Below are positions 7,756 to 15,437 of a DNA stretch of 36,020 nt, in pieces. The notes below the pieces were generated by a model. It made no database searches and was not told the origin of the DNA. It was given only the letters and a program-made list of their open reading frames with translations. How positions within the stretch are numbered: the stretch's first letter is position 1; every line of letters starts with the position of its first letter. The stretch is from an uncultured Bacteroidaceae bacterium (GTDB taxonomy: Bacteria; Bacteroidota; Bacteroidia; Bacteroidales; Bacteroidaceae): the NCBI GenBank assembly GCA_905235305.1, contig CAJOLC010000025.1:1-36020 (forward strand). Reading direction: 5' to 3'. A program made the position numbers and the translations under genes.

Positions 7756-7908
7756 TGTCCCTACGGACAGAGCGACGCGTCCCTATTGGCAGAACGACAC
7801 GTCCCGATGAACAGAACGACACGTCCCGATGAACAGAGCGACACGTCCCTATGGGCAGAGCGACACGTCCCTGTGGGCAGAGCGACACGTCCCTGTGGGC
7901 AGAGCGAC
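7756..7908. repeat. Tandem array with exact 22-bp period (core GCGACACGTCCC)
   Basis: Six full 22-base units start at 7768, 7790, 7812, 7834, 7856 and 7878, flanked by a half unit on the left (7756-7767) and a 9-base start of a seventh (7900-7908). Each begins CAGARCGACRCGTCCC and ends in a variable six bases (TATTGG, GATGAA, TATGGG or TGTGGG). Units 2 and 3 are identical, as are units 5 and 6. The array is in the 3' region of the SulP gene. It shares the GCGACRYGTC core with the array at 34.2-34.4 kb. There are no unique spacers, so it is not a CRISPR array. Confidence 0.9.
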
Positions 7909-7979
7909 TGTAGGATTAAAAAACGTCACATGTGAAATCCGTCAACTTCTCGCGTCCCGTCGAACAACTCCTCAGATAC

Positions 7980-8013
7980 AAAAAAAACAGCGTCAGTACA
8001 TTGTCTGACGCTG
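7980..8013 (-). terminator. Intrinsic terminator of tRNA-Phe
   Basis: On the minus strand a perfect 9-bp stem CAGCGTCAG / CTGACGCTG (7988-7996 and 8005-8013) with an 8-base loop is followed by eight T residues (A-run at 7980-7987 on the plus strand), 10 bases past the tRNA. Confidence 0.85.
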
Positions 8014-8023
8014 CTCTGCATTG

Positions 8024-8096
8024 TGGTGTCACCAGGAATCGAACCGGGGACACAAGGATTTTCAGTCCTTTGCTCTACCAACTGAGCTATGACACC
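8024..8096 (-). tRNA. tRNA-Phe (anticodon GAA)
   Basis: The 73-base gene folds as a standard cloverleaf: acceptor GGTGTCA / TGACACC, D-arm GCTC...GAGC, anticodon stem AAGGA / TCCTT with loop CTGAAAA (anticodon GAA at 8061-8063), T-loop TTCGATT and discriminator A. The 3' CCA is not encoded and must be added. The T-stem CCCGG / CCTGG has one C-T mismatch in its middle. It has its own promoter and a clean intrinsic terminator, so it is transcribed alone. Confidence 0.95.
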
Positions 8097-8115
8097 GTTT
8101 TCTCAAATGCGAGTG

Positions 8116-8147
8116 CAAAGGTATACCAAAAATCCGAACTATGCAAA
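8116..8147 (-). promoter_or_regulatory. Promoter of tRNA-Phe (TTTG -33, TACCTTTG -7)
   Basis: On the minus strand, TACCTTTG (8116-8123) follows a TTTG box by 20 bases and lies 19 bases before the mature tRNA 5' end. Confidence 0.75.
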
Positions 8148-8201
8148 CATTTCCATAAAAAAAAGGATGAAAAAGCATTTTTTCTTTCTTTTAGTCGCTT
8201 T

Positions 8202-8229
8202 TTTCAACTTTCAACTTTCAACTTTCAAT
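8202..8229. repeat. Four 7-bp tandem repeats (TTTCAAC) abutting the tRNA-Pro promoter
   Basis: TTTCAAC at 8202, 8209 and 8216, then TTTCAAT at 8223. The last unit is 9 bases before TACCTTTG, so the -33 region lies within the repeats. A change in copy number would shift this region. Confidence 0.75.
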
Positions 8230-8238
8230 TAAAAGTTG

Positions 8239-8246
8239 TACCTTTG
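8239..8246 (+). promoter_or_regulatory. -7 box TACCTTTG of tRNA-Pro (possibly also of the antiterminator gene)
   Basis: Exact consensus, 21 bases before the tRNA. No other TAnnTTTG lies between the tRNA and the antiterminator start at 8404. Confidence 0.7.
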
Positions 8247-8267
8247 CATCGGTTTTCCAGAACCACT

Positions 8268-8340
8268 CGGAAAGTAGCGCAGTTGGTAGCGTACCACGTT
8301 CGGGACGTGGGGGTCGGGAGTTCGAGTCTCCTCTTTCCGA
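8268..8340 (+). tRNA. tRNA-Pro (anticodon CGG)
   Basis: The 73-base gene has acceptor CGGAAAG / CTTTCCG, D-arm GCGC...GCGT, anticodon stem CCACG / CGTGG with loop TTCGGGA (anticodon CGG), T-stem GGGAG / CTCCT around TTCGAGT and discriminator A. CCA is not encoded. The antiterminator start is 63 bases downstream with no T-run between, so read-through is likely. Confidence 0.95.
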
Positions 8341-8366
8341 CTCTTTCAATAAAGTTATTATTATAA

Positions 8367-8483
8367 ACTGCCCCTTCCCCGCTTTCCTTCTTGGAAAGTG
8401 CCTATGATGCAGATGGAAACAAAGCTAAACAAAACCTGCGGACATGAGGCACTCCCCAAAAAGGGGAGCAAGGAAGGGGCAGT
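8367..8483 (+). promoter_or_regulatory. Folded leader and start region of the UpxY-like gene
   Basis: A perfect 12-bp inverted repeat, ACTGCCCCTTCC (8367-8378) and GGAAGGGGCAGT (8472-8483), encloses two smaller hairpins: CTTTCC-TTCTT-GGAAAG (8382-8398), just before the start codon, and CTCCCC-AAAAA-GGGGAG (8452-8468), inside the first codons. Together they would bury the ribosome entry site. Autoregulation by the encoded NusG paralogue is a reasonable guess but not shown. Confidence 0.5.
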
Positions 8484-8991
8484 CTGGTTTGCCATGCGCG
8501 TCACATATCGACGCGAGATGAAGGTCAAGGCCGAGATGGATACACTGGGAGTGCCGGCTTTTGTGCCAATGCGACGTATCCTGAAACGAGGAATCCGTCT
8601 GGCGAACACGCTGGAACCGGCCATCCACAACCTCATCTTCATTCATCTGGAAGAGGAAAAGATGCAAGCCTTGAAGAAATCCCGCCCCGAACTGCAGTAC
8701 ATGATGCGACAGATGAATGGTAAGATGGAGAAAATCATCGTGCCTCAGCGGCAGATGGACGACTTCATGAAGGTCTGCACCACAAGCCCCGACTTCGTGG
8801 AGATCATGTTGCCCGAGCAGGTTCGGTTCAGGCCCGGGCAGGAAGTAATTGTGGTCAGCGGACCTCTGCAAGGCATTCGAGGATACTTTCAGCGCATAGA
8901 AGGTCATCGTGCAAGACGCCTCATCGTCACGATTCCCGGAGCATGTTATGCCACAGTCGAAGTCAGGGCAGAAGATGTGACACCTGTTTAG
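8404..8991 (+). CDS. UpxY-type NusG-paralogue transcription antiterminator (orphan)
   Basis: The protein has 195 residues from the ATG at 8404 (8407 and 8413 are alternatives). An NGN domain (about 25-120) starts WFAMRVTYRREMKVKAEMDTLGVPAFVPM, the NusG/UpxY pattern. A KOW-like segment follows near 140-170 (VRFRPGQEVIVVSGPLQGIRGYFQRIEG). UpxY proteins ride RNA polymerase and prevent early termination in the long operon they head, usually capsule or exopolysaccharide genes. Here no polysaccharide gene follows: the next gene is on the other strand and their stop codons overlap. It is therefore an orphan, perhaps acting in trans or on the upstream tRNA transcript. It is far from a ribosomal-protein cluster, so it is unlikely to be the housekeeping nusG. 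Confidence 0.8.
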   Translation: MMQMETKLNKTCGHEALPKKGSKEGAVWFAMRVTYRREMKVKAEMDTLGVPAFVPMRRILKRGIRLANTLEPAIHNLIFIHLEEEKMQALKKSRPELQYMMRQMNGKMEKIIVPQRQMDDFMKVCTTSPDFVEIMLPEQVRFRPGQEVIVVSGPLQGIRGYFQRIEGHRARRLIVTIPGACYATVEVRAEDVTPV

Positions 8992-9809
8992 TCCCTCCCC
9001 ACAATCGAGGTACATTCGTGCCTCAACCCTTTGCTTCCATTAAGATAAGCCTTTGCCACGCCAAAACGCAGGTAAAGGTCGAGACGGACAGGGATGTGGT
9101 TGTCGTCGTCAGTAACATAGAAAGTGATGATTTCCTTTTCTTTGCCCTTGGGATACTCCACGAATGAGAAAACCAGACAACGATAGGTAATGCCCGTCGA
9201 CTTCATCTTGAAATCTTCACGGCCACGAAATATAAGGTTAATATCCTCCACTTTATGTCCGTCGACCATCGGCATCTTCATCTTGTCTCCTTTGCTGAAA
9301 TTGTCTGTCTTGAAAGAACGGGCACGAAGCAACAGGCTCATCATATCGTAGATGCACTGAGAGTTGTCGTAGGTCTTTTCAGTTACTACGCCGTCACGAT
9401 TCTGGTAACGTTGGCGGAGATGAGGCTTTCCGCCAGGATAAGAATACCAGACCTCGTCCACATAATAGCGTCCACCTTCGTTGGCTCCCTTCTTGTAGTA
9501 GCGCGGCGACAAGTCCTCAGTAACGACACCCTGTATCGTGTCGCGCATCAGGAAGAAACGATCCAGGCGAGGACTGGTGCGTGTAATGAGATAGGCCTTA
9601 TAGCCGGGCTTGCCTTCCCACCGTGTCTGAGAGATATTCATCGTGGCTGAACCGGCACTGACCCACACAAACTTCCAGTTGAAGAAAAGATCGTAGGTCA
9701 GTTCTTCGCCATCTTTAAATGCAGTGTTTTCAGACGGACACTGGGCGGAAACACGTGCCGCAAAGGAAAAGACAGCGAGCAGGATGATTATATGTCGTTT
9801 GGCGTTCAT
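8988..9809 (-). CDS. DUF3108 domain secreted protein
   Basis: The protein has 273 residues with a signal peptide (about 1-22, ending VSAQ). The body matches DUF3108: FKDGEELTYDLFFNWKFVWVSAGSATMNI, then a middle section (VDEVWYSYPGGKPHLRQRY) and a strand-rich end (ITFYVTDDDNHIPVRLDLYLRFGVAKAYL). The family is exported and strand-rich with no known biochemical role; an envelope or lipid-related role is often supposed. The start overlaps the stop of the upstream lipoprotein gene by four bases (ATGA), so the two are translationally coupled. It is probably the last gene of the acpP-led operon. Confidence 0.85.
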   Translation of the reverse strand: MNAKRHIIILLAVFSFAARVSAQCPSENTAFKDGEELTYDLFFNWKFVWVSAGSATMNISQTRWEGKPGYKAYLITRTSPRLDRFFLMRDTIQGVVTEDLSPRYYKKGANEGGRYYVDEVWYSYPGGKPHLRQRYQNRDGVVTEKTYDNSQCIYDMMSLLLRARSFKTDNFSKGDKMKMPMVDGHKVEDINLIFRGREDFKMKSTGITYRCLVFSFVEYPKGKEKEIITFYVTDDDNHIPVRLDLYLRFGVAKAYLNGSKGLRHECTSIVGRD

Positions 9810-11752
9810 TTCCGTTTCTCTTGTTGTTTCTTCTGTTCACGCTCTTTGTTACGGTCCTTCACAGTTTTCTGCTTATCAGCTTTCTGCTTGGTGAGCTCCT
9901 TTGGCTTCTGCGACATCCGAGGTATCTCAAGTGGTGCCCAGTCCTGTTCCACATCCCACTTTGCCTTAACCTGAATAGGTTTCGGGAAATAGAACACTTG
10001 CTCGGGCTGCAATCCATTGTCGTATTCGCCGGTATCCCAATTGCCATTTCTGTTGCTGTCGAGAAAACAACGCAAATAATACTCAGCAGGCTTCAGGAAG
10101 AAGAAGTCAGCCCGTCCTTTTTCATCAGTCGGAAGCGTTGCCACGCATTTATCAGTCTTGCCCATCAACTGGACAATGACCTGACCTGTATCCGGCATTA
10201 TTACATGCACGAAGAGTGAACCATATTGATCTTCACTACTAACCGAGAACTCATTCTTGATTGCCTTGCATGGGTCTCCCATGATGCCAACAATTGCAGC
10301 ACTATCAATAGAGAAACGATACTGATGCTTCTGCTCCCACTCAGCATAAAGCGTATAGGACTTTATGTCACGGTCCGGAAGAAAGAGGAAAGGCTCGGGA
10401 ATCCATAATGAATCCTGCTTAACATACAGATGCATTCGAGTCGTATCGACCCTCGCAATAGGTTGTTTGGAAACATAACGGACATTCTGATTGGGATCGA
10501 GACTGCCAGAGGGCTTTACCGAAAGGTCCAAGAAAGTCTTTTCATAAGGGTTCTCCTCAGGAGCTAACGGTTCCTTAGCCTTCTTCAAAAGTTTCTCACG
10601 TTGTTTCCGCCACTCTTGTACCTTTTTTTGCTTCTCCTTCGAAATCTTCTCCCAAGTTAGCTTCGGCGCCAACTCCATCAATTCTGTATACGGTTGTAAG
10701 ACACCTAAAGAATCGGTTTCAAGGAATGACAATTCAAACTTCATTGTATCCTCTCGATGTGTAAAGGCCGTATCAGTAATCCAATAGGTTATGGTATCGT
10801 TATTCAAAGAAGCATCCGCCACAAGGCATTTCTCGTCGAAATTGATGCCTTTAATGACTGGCAGTGAATCGGCAGGAGCCGTGAAGAATAATTTGATGAC
10901 ATCAGGATCGGGACGTTCAGCCTTGAGCAGATGCTGATCTTGACCAGCCTCCAAGAAAGCGTTGAGCACCAAATTATCTGGATAGTAGTGAACATAAGGA
11001 ACGACACGAATGGAATCATAATGTGTCGAGTCTCGCCATATCGTATCCATACGCACATCCCACTTGCTTGAAGTCGTGAAGGTATCCTGAAGAAAAGCTA
11101 TTCGCTCGCTCTTCTGAGAAAAGAGGAAGTCACCATCCTTATCTTCCAAAGCAAACGCACAATACTTTCCCTGCTTGATTCCTTTGATGCAGAACCAGCC
11201 AGAACTATTAGTCCTTGAGACACGGCTGAAAGGCTTATTCCTGAGAATAGAATCGTTGAAGACGGAATCAACAGGATAAAGGCCAACAAATATTCCCTTC
11301 ACAGGTTCCAGGTCAGCAGCATTGAGAACTACACCTGATACTTCCATCGTATCGATTTCCTCGCCTGTGCTGAAACTGTAAGTGTAATAGCCCATTGGAT
11401 TACCCTCGTTATTGTCAACGATGGCATCACTGAAGTCGATGGTGTACGTAGTGTTAGCCTGCAAAGAATCATAGAGTCTAATCTTCACACTCTTACCGTC
11501 GGCACGGATATTGGCAGGCTCAATCTGAGGAGGCGATACAATGACCTTCTCGTTGGCATTCATCAACTTGATGTATTCATCGAAACGAATACGTATTTTT
11601 TTTTCGTTTATACCAACGGAACGATCTGTAGGATATGACGCAACTACCTTCGGCGGTATCTCATCATAGATGCCGCCATCGGGAGAGCCGATGCTTGCGC
11701 AAGCTGCCATAAGCAGCAGAGCCATACCTGCAAATACGTGCTTCGTCTTCAC
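9806..11752 (-). CDS. Ig-like (Big_5) domain lipoprotein
   Basis: The protein has 648 residues and begins with GTG. A lipoprotein signal ends LMAAC (Cys18). Residues about 30-130 form a bacterial Ig-like Big_5 domain (PPKVVASYPTDRSVGINEKKIRIRFDEYIKL ... TYTIDFSDAIVDNNEGNP). Next comes a transthyretin-like fold region (VSGVVLNAADLEPVKGIFVGLYP, SGWFCIKGIKQGKYCAFALEDKDGD). Near the C-terminus a second such module carries an Asp-rich loop, FLDSNRNGNWDTGEYDNG, that could bind calcium. The final 35 residues are very basic and Gln/Lys-rich. This layout is common in Bacteroidetes cell-surface lipoproteins of unknown role. Its stop overlaps the DUF3108 start, and the GH3 gene lies 28 bases upstream, so it belongs to the acpP operon. 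Confidence 0.82.
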   Translation of the reverse strand: MKTKHVFAGMALLLMAACASIGSPDGGIYDEIPPKVVASYPTDRSVGINEKKIRIRFDEYIKLMNANEKVIVSPPQIEPANIRADGKSVKIRLYDSLQANTTYTIDFSDAIVDNNEGNPMGYYTYSFSTGEEIDTMEVSGVVLNAADLEPVKGIFVGLYPVDSVFNDSILRNKPFSRVSRTNSSGWFCIKGIKQGKYCAFALEDKDGDFLFSQKSERIAFLQDTFTTSSKWDVRMDTIWRDSTHYDSIRVVPYVHYYPDNLVLNAFLEAGQDQHLLKAERPDPDVIKLFFTAPADSLPVIKGINFDEKCLVADASLNNDTITYWITDTAFTHREDTMKFELSFLETDSLGVLQPYTELMELAPKLTWEKISKEKQKKVQEWRKQREKLLKKAKEPLAPEENPYEKTFLDLSVKPSGSLDPNQNVRYVSKQPIARVDTTRMHLYVKQDSLWIPEPFLFLPDRDIKSYTLYAEWEQKHQYRFSIDSAAIVGIMGDPCKAIKNEFSVSSEDQYGSLFVHVIMPDTGQVIVQLMGKTDKCVATLPTDEKGRADFFFLKPAEYYLRCFLDSNRNGNWDTGEYDNGLQPEQVFYFPKPIQVKAKWDVEQDWAPLEIPRMSQKPKELTKQKADKQKTVKDRNKEREQKKQQEKRK

Positions 11753-11785
11753 TGTGAACTATGAACTGTGAATTATAGACTCATT
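11751..11785. repeat. Heptamer-period repeat, five units
   Basis: ACTGTGA, ACTATGA, ACTGTGA, ATTATAG and ACTCATT run in 7-base register across the whole junction of the GH3 and lipoprotein genes, including the GTG start. Confidence 0.55.
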
Positions 11786-13289
11786 CGTTAAGTGACAACA
11801 CTTGCTCTATGATGTCACGATTGTTGCAAAGGCGAGGCACTTTATGTTGTCCGCCTAGTTTATCTTTCTGCTTGAGCCAGTCATTGAAGAGACCAGGCCT
11901 ACCCTTGATGAGTTCGAGCCTTTGAAGGGTGATGTCCTTGTATCGTTTTGCCTCATAGTCGGAGTTTATCTGTTGGAGGCTCTCATCGAGAATTCGGACG
12001 AAATCTTCTATATTATCAGGTTCTCTGCTAAATTCCACGACCCATTGATGGCGACACTTGCCGTCAGCATCCATGAAGACCGGTGCCGCTGTATATTCCA
12101 GCACCTCAGCTCCTGTCCTTCGGCACGCTTCTGCCAATCCTTTTTCTGCATTATCGACAATCAGTTCCTCGCCAAATGCATTGATAAAGGATTTCGTACG
12201 GCCAGTAATGATGAACTTATATGGGTCTCGACTGGTAAAACAAATCATGTCGCCGATGATGTAACGCCAAAGTCCGCTTGAAGTCGAAATAACCATTGCG
12301 TAGTTGCATCCTGTCTCTACTCCCCAAAGAGGCACGACAGTAGGTTCTTTCTTATCGAACTCATCCATAGGGATAAACTCGTAGAAGACGCCATAATCAA
12401 TCATCAAGCTCATTGCCACATCCGTTGGGTCATCCTGCAAACCGAAGAAACCTTCCGATGCATTGTAGCTCTCCATATAGTGCATACCAGGAGAGGTAAT
12501 AAGGCGCTCGTATTGTCCACGATAAGGCGAGAATGCAACACCGCCATGGAAGAAGACTTCGAGATTCGGCCAAACCTCATTGAGGTATTGCTTACCGCTG
12601 AGCTCCATCACTCTATTGAGGACGGAAAGCATCCAAGAGGGAACGCCGCTCAGATTAGTGACATTCTGCTTCATGGCTTCCTGGGCAATACGATCACGCT
12701 TCACCTCAAAGTCGCTGAGCAATGCAGTCGCTTTCTTGGGCACACGAACGAGATTGACTAATGGATTGATGTTCTCAATAAGGATGGCACTAAGATCTCC
12801 AACAAGGCTACCCTGCAAGTTATAGTTCGGGGCATGACTTCCACCAAGGATAAGGGCTTTGCCATCAAAGATTCGACTCTTCGGATTATTGCGCAAATAC
12901 CAGACCACAGCATCGGTGCCACCTGCATAATGTGTATCATGCAAGCCATCATTGCTGACAGGAATAAACTTGCTCTTGTCGTTCGTCGTACCGCTCGACT
13001 TGGCATACCACCTCACTCTTCCAGGCCAAAGCACATCCTTCTCGCCATGCCTCATACGGTCTATGTAGCCTTTCAGTTCTTCATAAGTATTAAGAGGTGT
13101 TTGAAGGGCAAAGTCATCATAGCTGAGATTCTTGTCGAAGCCATGTGCCTTCCCCCATTCCGTATCGGCAGCTTTGCCAAGCAAACGCTTGAGGACGCCT
13201 CGCTGTAAAGCCTCAGCCTCTGTCTTATAAAGGTCAAGCTTACAGAGGCGATGTGAGAATATGGGACGTATGATATTAGTCAGCGACAT
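11781..13289 (-). CDS. GH3-family acyl-acid-amido synthetase-like protein
   Basis: The protein has 502 residues, full length for bacterial GH3-type enzymes. GH3 (here the auxin-responsive family, not glycoside hydrolase 3) belongs to the ANL adenylating superfamily: the enzymes activate a carboxylic acid with ATP and join it to an amine. The ATP-loop motif SSGTTNDKSKF is at 98-108; YNASEGFFGLQDDP and the C-terminal hinge YIIGDMICFTSRDPYKFIITGR are further family signs. The substrate is unknown. Being in one operon with acyl carrier protein and FabF suggests a fatty acid or fatty acyl derivative, which is inference only. Its start overlaps the rnc end by 14 bases. Confidence 0.87.
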   Translation of the reverse strand: MSLTNIIRPIFSHRLCKLDLYKTEAEALQRGVLKRLLGKAADTEWGKAHGFDKNLSYDDFALQTPLNTYEELKGYIDRMRHGEKDVLWPGRVRWYAKSSGTTNDKSKFIPVSNDGLHDTHYAGGTDAVVWYLRNNPKSRIFDGKALILGGSHAPNYNLQGSLVGDLSAILIENINPLVNLVRVPKKATALLSDFEVKRDRIAQEAMKQNVTNLSGVPSWMLSVLNRVMELSGKQYLNEVWPNLEVFFHGGVAFSPYRGQYERLITSPGMHYMESYNASEGFFGLQDDPTDVAMSLMIDYGVFYEFIPMDEFDKKEPTVVPLWGVETGCNYAMVISTSSGLWRYIIGDMICFTSRDPYKFIITGRTKSFINAFGEELIVDNAEKGLAEACRRTGAEVLEYTAAPVFMDADGKCRHQWVVEFSREPDNIEDFVRILDESLQQINSDYEAKRYKDITLQRLELIKGRPGLFNDWLKQKDKLGGQHKVPRLCNNRDIIEQVLSLNE

Positions 13290-14055
13290 GTTTACTATTT
13301 ATTATTTCATCGTGCAGTTTTCGGTCATGCTTGAGACGATGCAGAGCATTCCGACTTGCTTTCTGATGGCTTTCCTTTTTCGAATAACCTTTTCCGCGAG
13401 CGCATTCGTAACCGTTAATAACAACCTTTGTGTTGAAAAGCGGCGAACCGTCTTCAGTCTTTGTTTCGTCAAGCAGGATATACTCCAGGGAGACTTTCTG
13501 CTTCTGGCACCACTCCAGCAGCTTGCTCTTGAAGTTCACCTCCTGATAAGCAAGTTTGTCAATGTCTATGAAGCGATGTATTATCTTCTTGCGAATGAAT
13601 GTCTTGCAATGGCCATAGCCTCTGTCAAGATAGATGGCACCTATGATAGCCTCAAAAGCGTTGCCGGCAAGGTAGCTGTTATGTGTCTGATTATGTTCGT
13701 TACGGCGAATGAGCTTGTCGAGACCTATTTCCGTTGCCAGTCTGCCGAGCGATTCCCGTTGTACAATCTTACTTCTGGTATTGGTGAGGAAGCCTTCTCG
13801 CTTCTTTGGGAAGTGGTGAAAGACAATCTCGCCGACGACTGCATCAAGCACAGCGTCGCCAAGGAACTCGAGGCGCTCGTTGTTGAGAGGAATGCCACTC
13901 TTGGCATGGGCAAGCATGGACTTGTGCATCAGGGCTTCTTGATAGAGGCTTATCTTGTGGGGATAGAAGCCCAGCATATCACGAAAAGCGCGACAAAGTT
14001 CCCTGTCCTTGCGGAAGGGCAACTTTATCGCGTCTATCAGGTTTTCGGCTGACAC
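13276..14055 (-). CDS. rnc: Ribonuclease III
   Basis: The protein has 259 residues from GTG at 14055, four bases after the fabF stop; the open frame also offers ATGs at 14094 and 14112 that would overlap fabF by 35-53 bases. From memory, Bacteroidales homologues begin close to (L)IDxIKLPFRKD, favouring the GTG. The endonuclease domain (about 25-170) carries the signature NNERLEFLGDAVLD at 58-71 and the second acidic cluster in GNAFEAIIGAIYLDRG. A double-stranded RNA-binding domain follows (about 185-250: NFKSKLLEWCQKQ ... KGYSKKESHQKASRNALHRL). It cuts double-stranded RNA, including rRNA precursors. The hairpin between acpP and fabF in the same operon could be a target. Confidence 0.93.
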   Translation of the reverse strand: MSAENLIDAIKLPFRKDRELCRAFRDMLGFYPHKISLYQEALMHKSMLAHAKSGIPLNNERLEFLGDAVLDAVVGEIVFHHFPKKREGFLTNTRSKIVQRESLGRLATEIGLDKLIRRNEHNQTHNSYLAGNAFEAIIGAIYLDRGYGHCKTFIRKKIIHRFIDIDKLAYQEVNFKSKLLEWCQKQKVSLEYILLDETKTEDGSPLFNTKVVINGYECARGKGYSKKESHQKASRNALHRLKHDRKLHDEIINSKHVAD

Positions 14056-14059
14056 GGCC

Positions 14060-15325
14060 TTATCCTGCGTATTTCTTAAAGATAACGCAGGCATTATGAC
14101 CTCCGAAGCCAAAGGTGTTGCTCAGGGCAGCCCTTACGGTGCGTTTCTGTGCCTGGCCGAAGGTGAAGTTCAACTTATAGTCAATCTCGGGGTCTTCGTC
14201 GCCTTCCTCATGGTTAATTGTTGGCGGAACGATGTCCTCCTTGACTGCCATCACGCTTGCCATTGCCTCGATTGCTCCAGCTGCGCCAAGCAGGTGACCT
14301 GTCATCGATTTTGTGCTGCTAATGTTGAGCTCGTAGGCATGCTGGCCAAAGACAGCAAGGATAGCTTTGCACTCGCTGATGTCGCCGACAGGAGTTGATG
14401 TGCCATGCACATTGATATAGTCAATATCGGCAGGCTTCATGCCAGCATCTTCGAGGGCATTCTCCATGACGAGCTTTGCGCCGAGGCCTTCCGGGTGCGA
14501 TGCTGTGATGTGGTGTGCATCAGCACTCATGCCAGCACCAGCCATCTCGGCATATATCTTGGCGCCGCGGGCCTTTGCATGTTCCAACTCTTCAAGCACA
14601 AGAACGGCACTGCCTTCTGCCATCACGAAGCCATCGCGACTTGCGCTGAATGGGCGACTTGCCTTTTGAGGTTCGTCGTTGCGTGTGCTCAAGGCATGCA
14701 TTGCTGTGAAACCGCCGACTCCTGCAGCCGTAATTGCCGCCTCGGAACCGCCGCTTACGATGACATCTGCCTTACCCAAACGGATGAGGTTAAATGCATC
14801 GGCAAGTGCGTTCGTCGAAGAAGCACAAGCGCTCGAAGTGATGTAGTTGGGGCCATGGAAGCCGTACTTGATGCTGATATGACCAGCACAGATGTCGGCT
14901 ATCATCTTAGGCACAAAGAAAGGATTGTACTTAGGACCTATGGTGTCGGCTGTCTTGGCATAAGCCGTCACTTCTTCCTCGTAGGTTTTCATGCCGCCAA
15001 TGCCGACTCCGAAGATAACGCCAACACGGTTCTTGTCGACCTTCTCTAAGTCCATGGCACTATCTTCCACAGCCATAACAGCGGCAGAGAACGCATATTG
15101 ACAATAGGGGTCCATCTTGCGGGCCTCTTTCCTGTCAATGAATTGTTCCGGATTGAAGTCCTTTACTTCACAAGCGAACTGCGTCTTGAACTTTGATGGG
15201 TCGAAATGTGTGATAGGAGCAGCTCCGCTCACGCCATTAAGCATACTCTGCCATGTCTCAGCCGCAGTATTGCCTAGTGGAGTGACGGCACCTATACCTG
15301 TCACTACAACTCTTTTCAATTCCAT
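14060..15325 (-). CDS. fabF: 3-oxoacyl-[acyl-carrier-protein] synthase II
   Basis: The protein has 421 residues, normal for FabF. It elongates acyl-ACP with malonyl-ACP in fatty-acid synthesis. The catalytic triad is complete: Cys167 in SSACASSTNA, His307 in NVHGTSTPVGD and His344 in KSMTGHLLGAAGA. The start MELKRVVVTGIGAVTPLG is the standard FabF N-terminus. The gene lies 110 bases after acpP with a hairpin between them, and is followed by rnc. The acpP-fabF-rnc order is the usual one in Bacteroidetes. Confidence 0.96.
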   Translation of the reverse strand: MELKRVVVTGIGAVTPLGNTAAETWQSMLNGVSGAAPITHFDPSKFKTQFACEVKDFNPEQFIDRKEARKMDPYCQYAFSAAVMAVEDSAMDLEKVDKNRVGVIFGVGIGGMKTYEEEVTAYAKTADTIGPKYNPFFVPKMIADICAGHISIKYGFHGPNYITSSACASSTNALADAFNLIRLGKADVIVSGGSEAAITAAGVGGFTAMHALSTRNDEPQKASRPFSASRDGFVMAEGSAVLVLEELEHAKARGAKIYAEMAGAGMSADAHHITASHPEGLGAKLVMENALEDAGMKPADIDYINVHGTSTPVGDISECKAILAVFGQHAYELNISSTKSMTGHLLGAAGAIEAMASVMAVKEDIVPPTINHEEGDEDPEIDYKLNFTFGQAQKRTVRAALSNTFGFGGHNACVIFKKYAG

Positions 15326-15340
15326 GTAATTATTAATAGG

Positions 15341-15437
15341 GTTAAGGATTACGGATTAAAGATTAAAGCTACATATTCTGCCATAGAAAGACAGAATCGA
15401 GCTTTAATCCTGAACCTTTATTCTTTAATCCTGAATT
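15341..15437 (-). promoter_or_regulatory. Intergenic hairpin and heptamer repeats between acpP and fabF
   Basis: GATTAAAGCT (15361-15370) and AGCTTTAATC (15400-15409) form a perfect 10-bp stem, with an inner ATTCTG / CAGAAT stem (15375-15380, 15392-15397). Both arms are embedded in 7-base-register repeats: GTTAAGG, ATTACGG, ATTAAAG, ATTAAAG at 15341-15368, and TTTAATC, CTGAACC, TTTATTC, TTTAATC, CTGAATT at 15403-15437. The structure could act as a partial terminator or processing site, letting ACP mRNA exceed fabF mRNA. Confidence 0.55.

Noticed and set aside
7613-7888. 91-residue minus-strand open frame over the 22-bp array
   Set aside because: Its repeated peptide pattern comes only from the tandem DNA repeats; there is no promoter, start context or known family.
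7756-7908. CRISPR array
   Set aside because: Repeats are directly joined 22-base units with no unique spacers, and there are no cas genes in the window. The same holds for 34233-34364.
8268-8340. tRNA-Pro as an integration site for a mobile element
   Set aside because: No integrase and no repeated tRNA 3' end were found downstream within the window.
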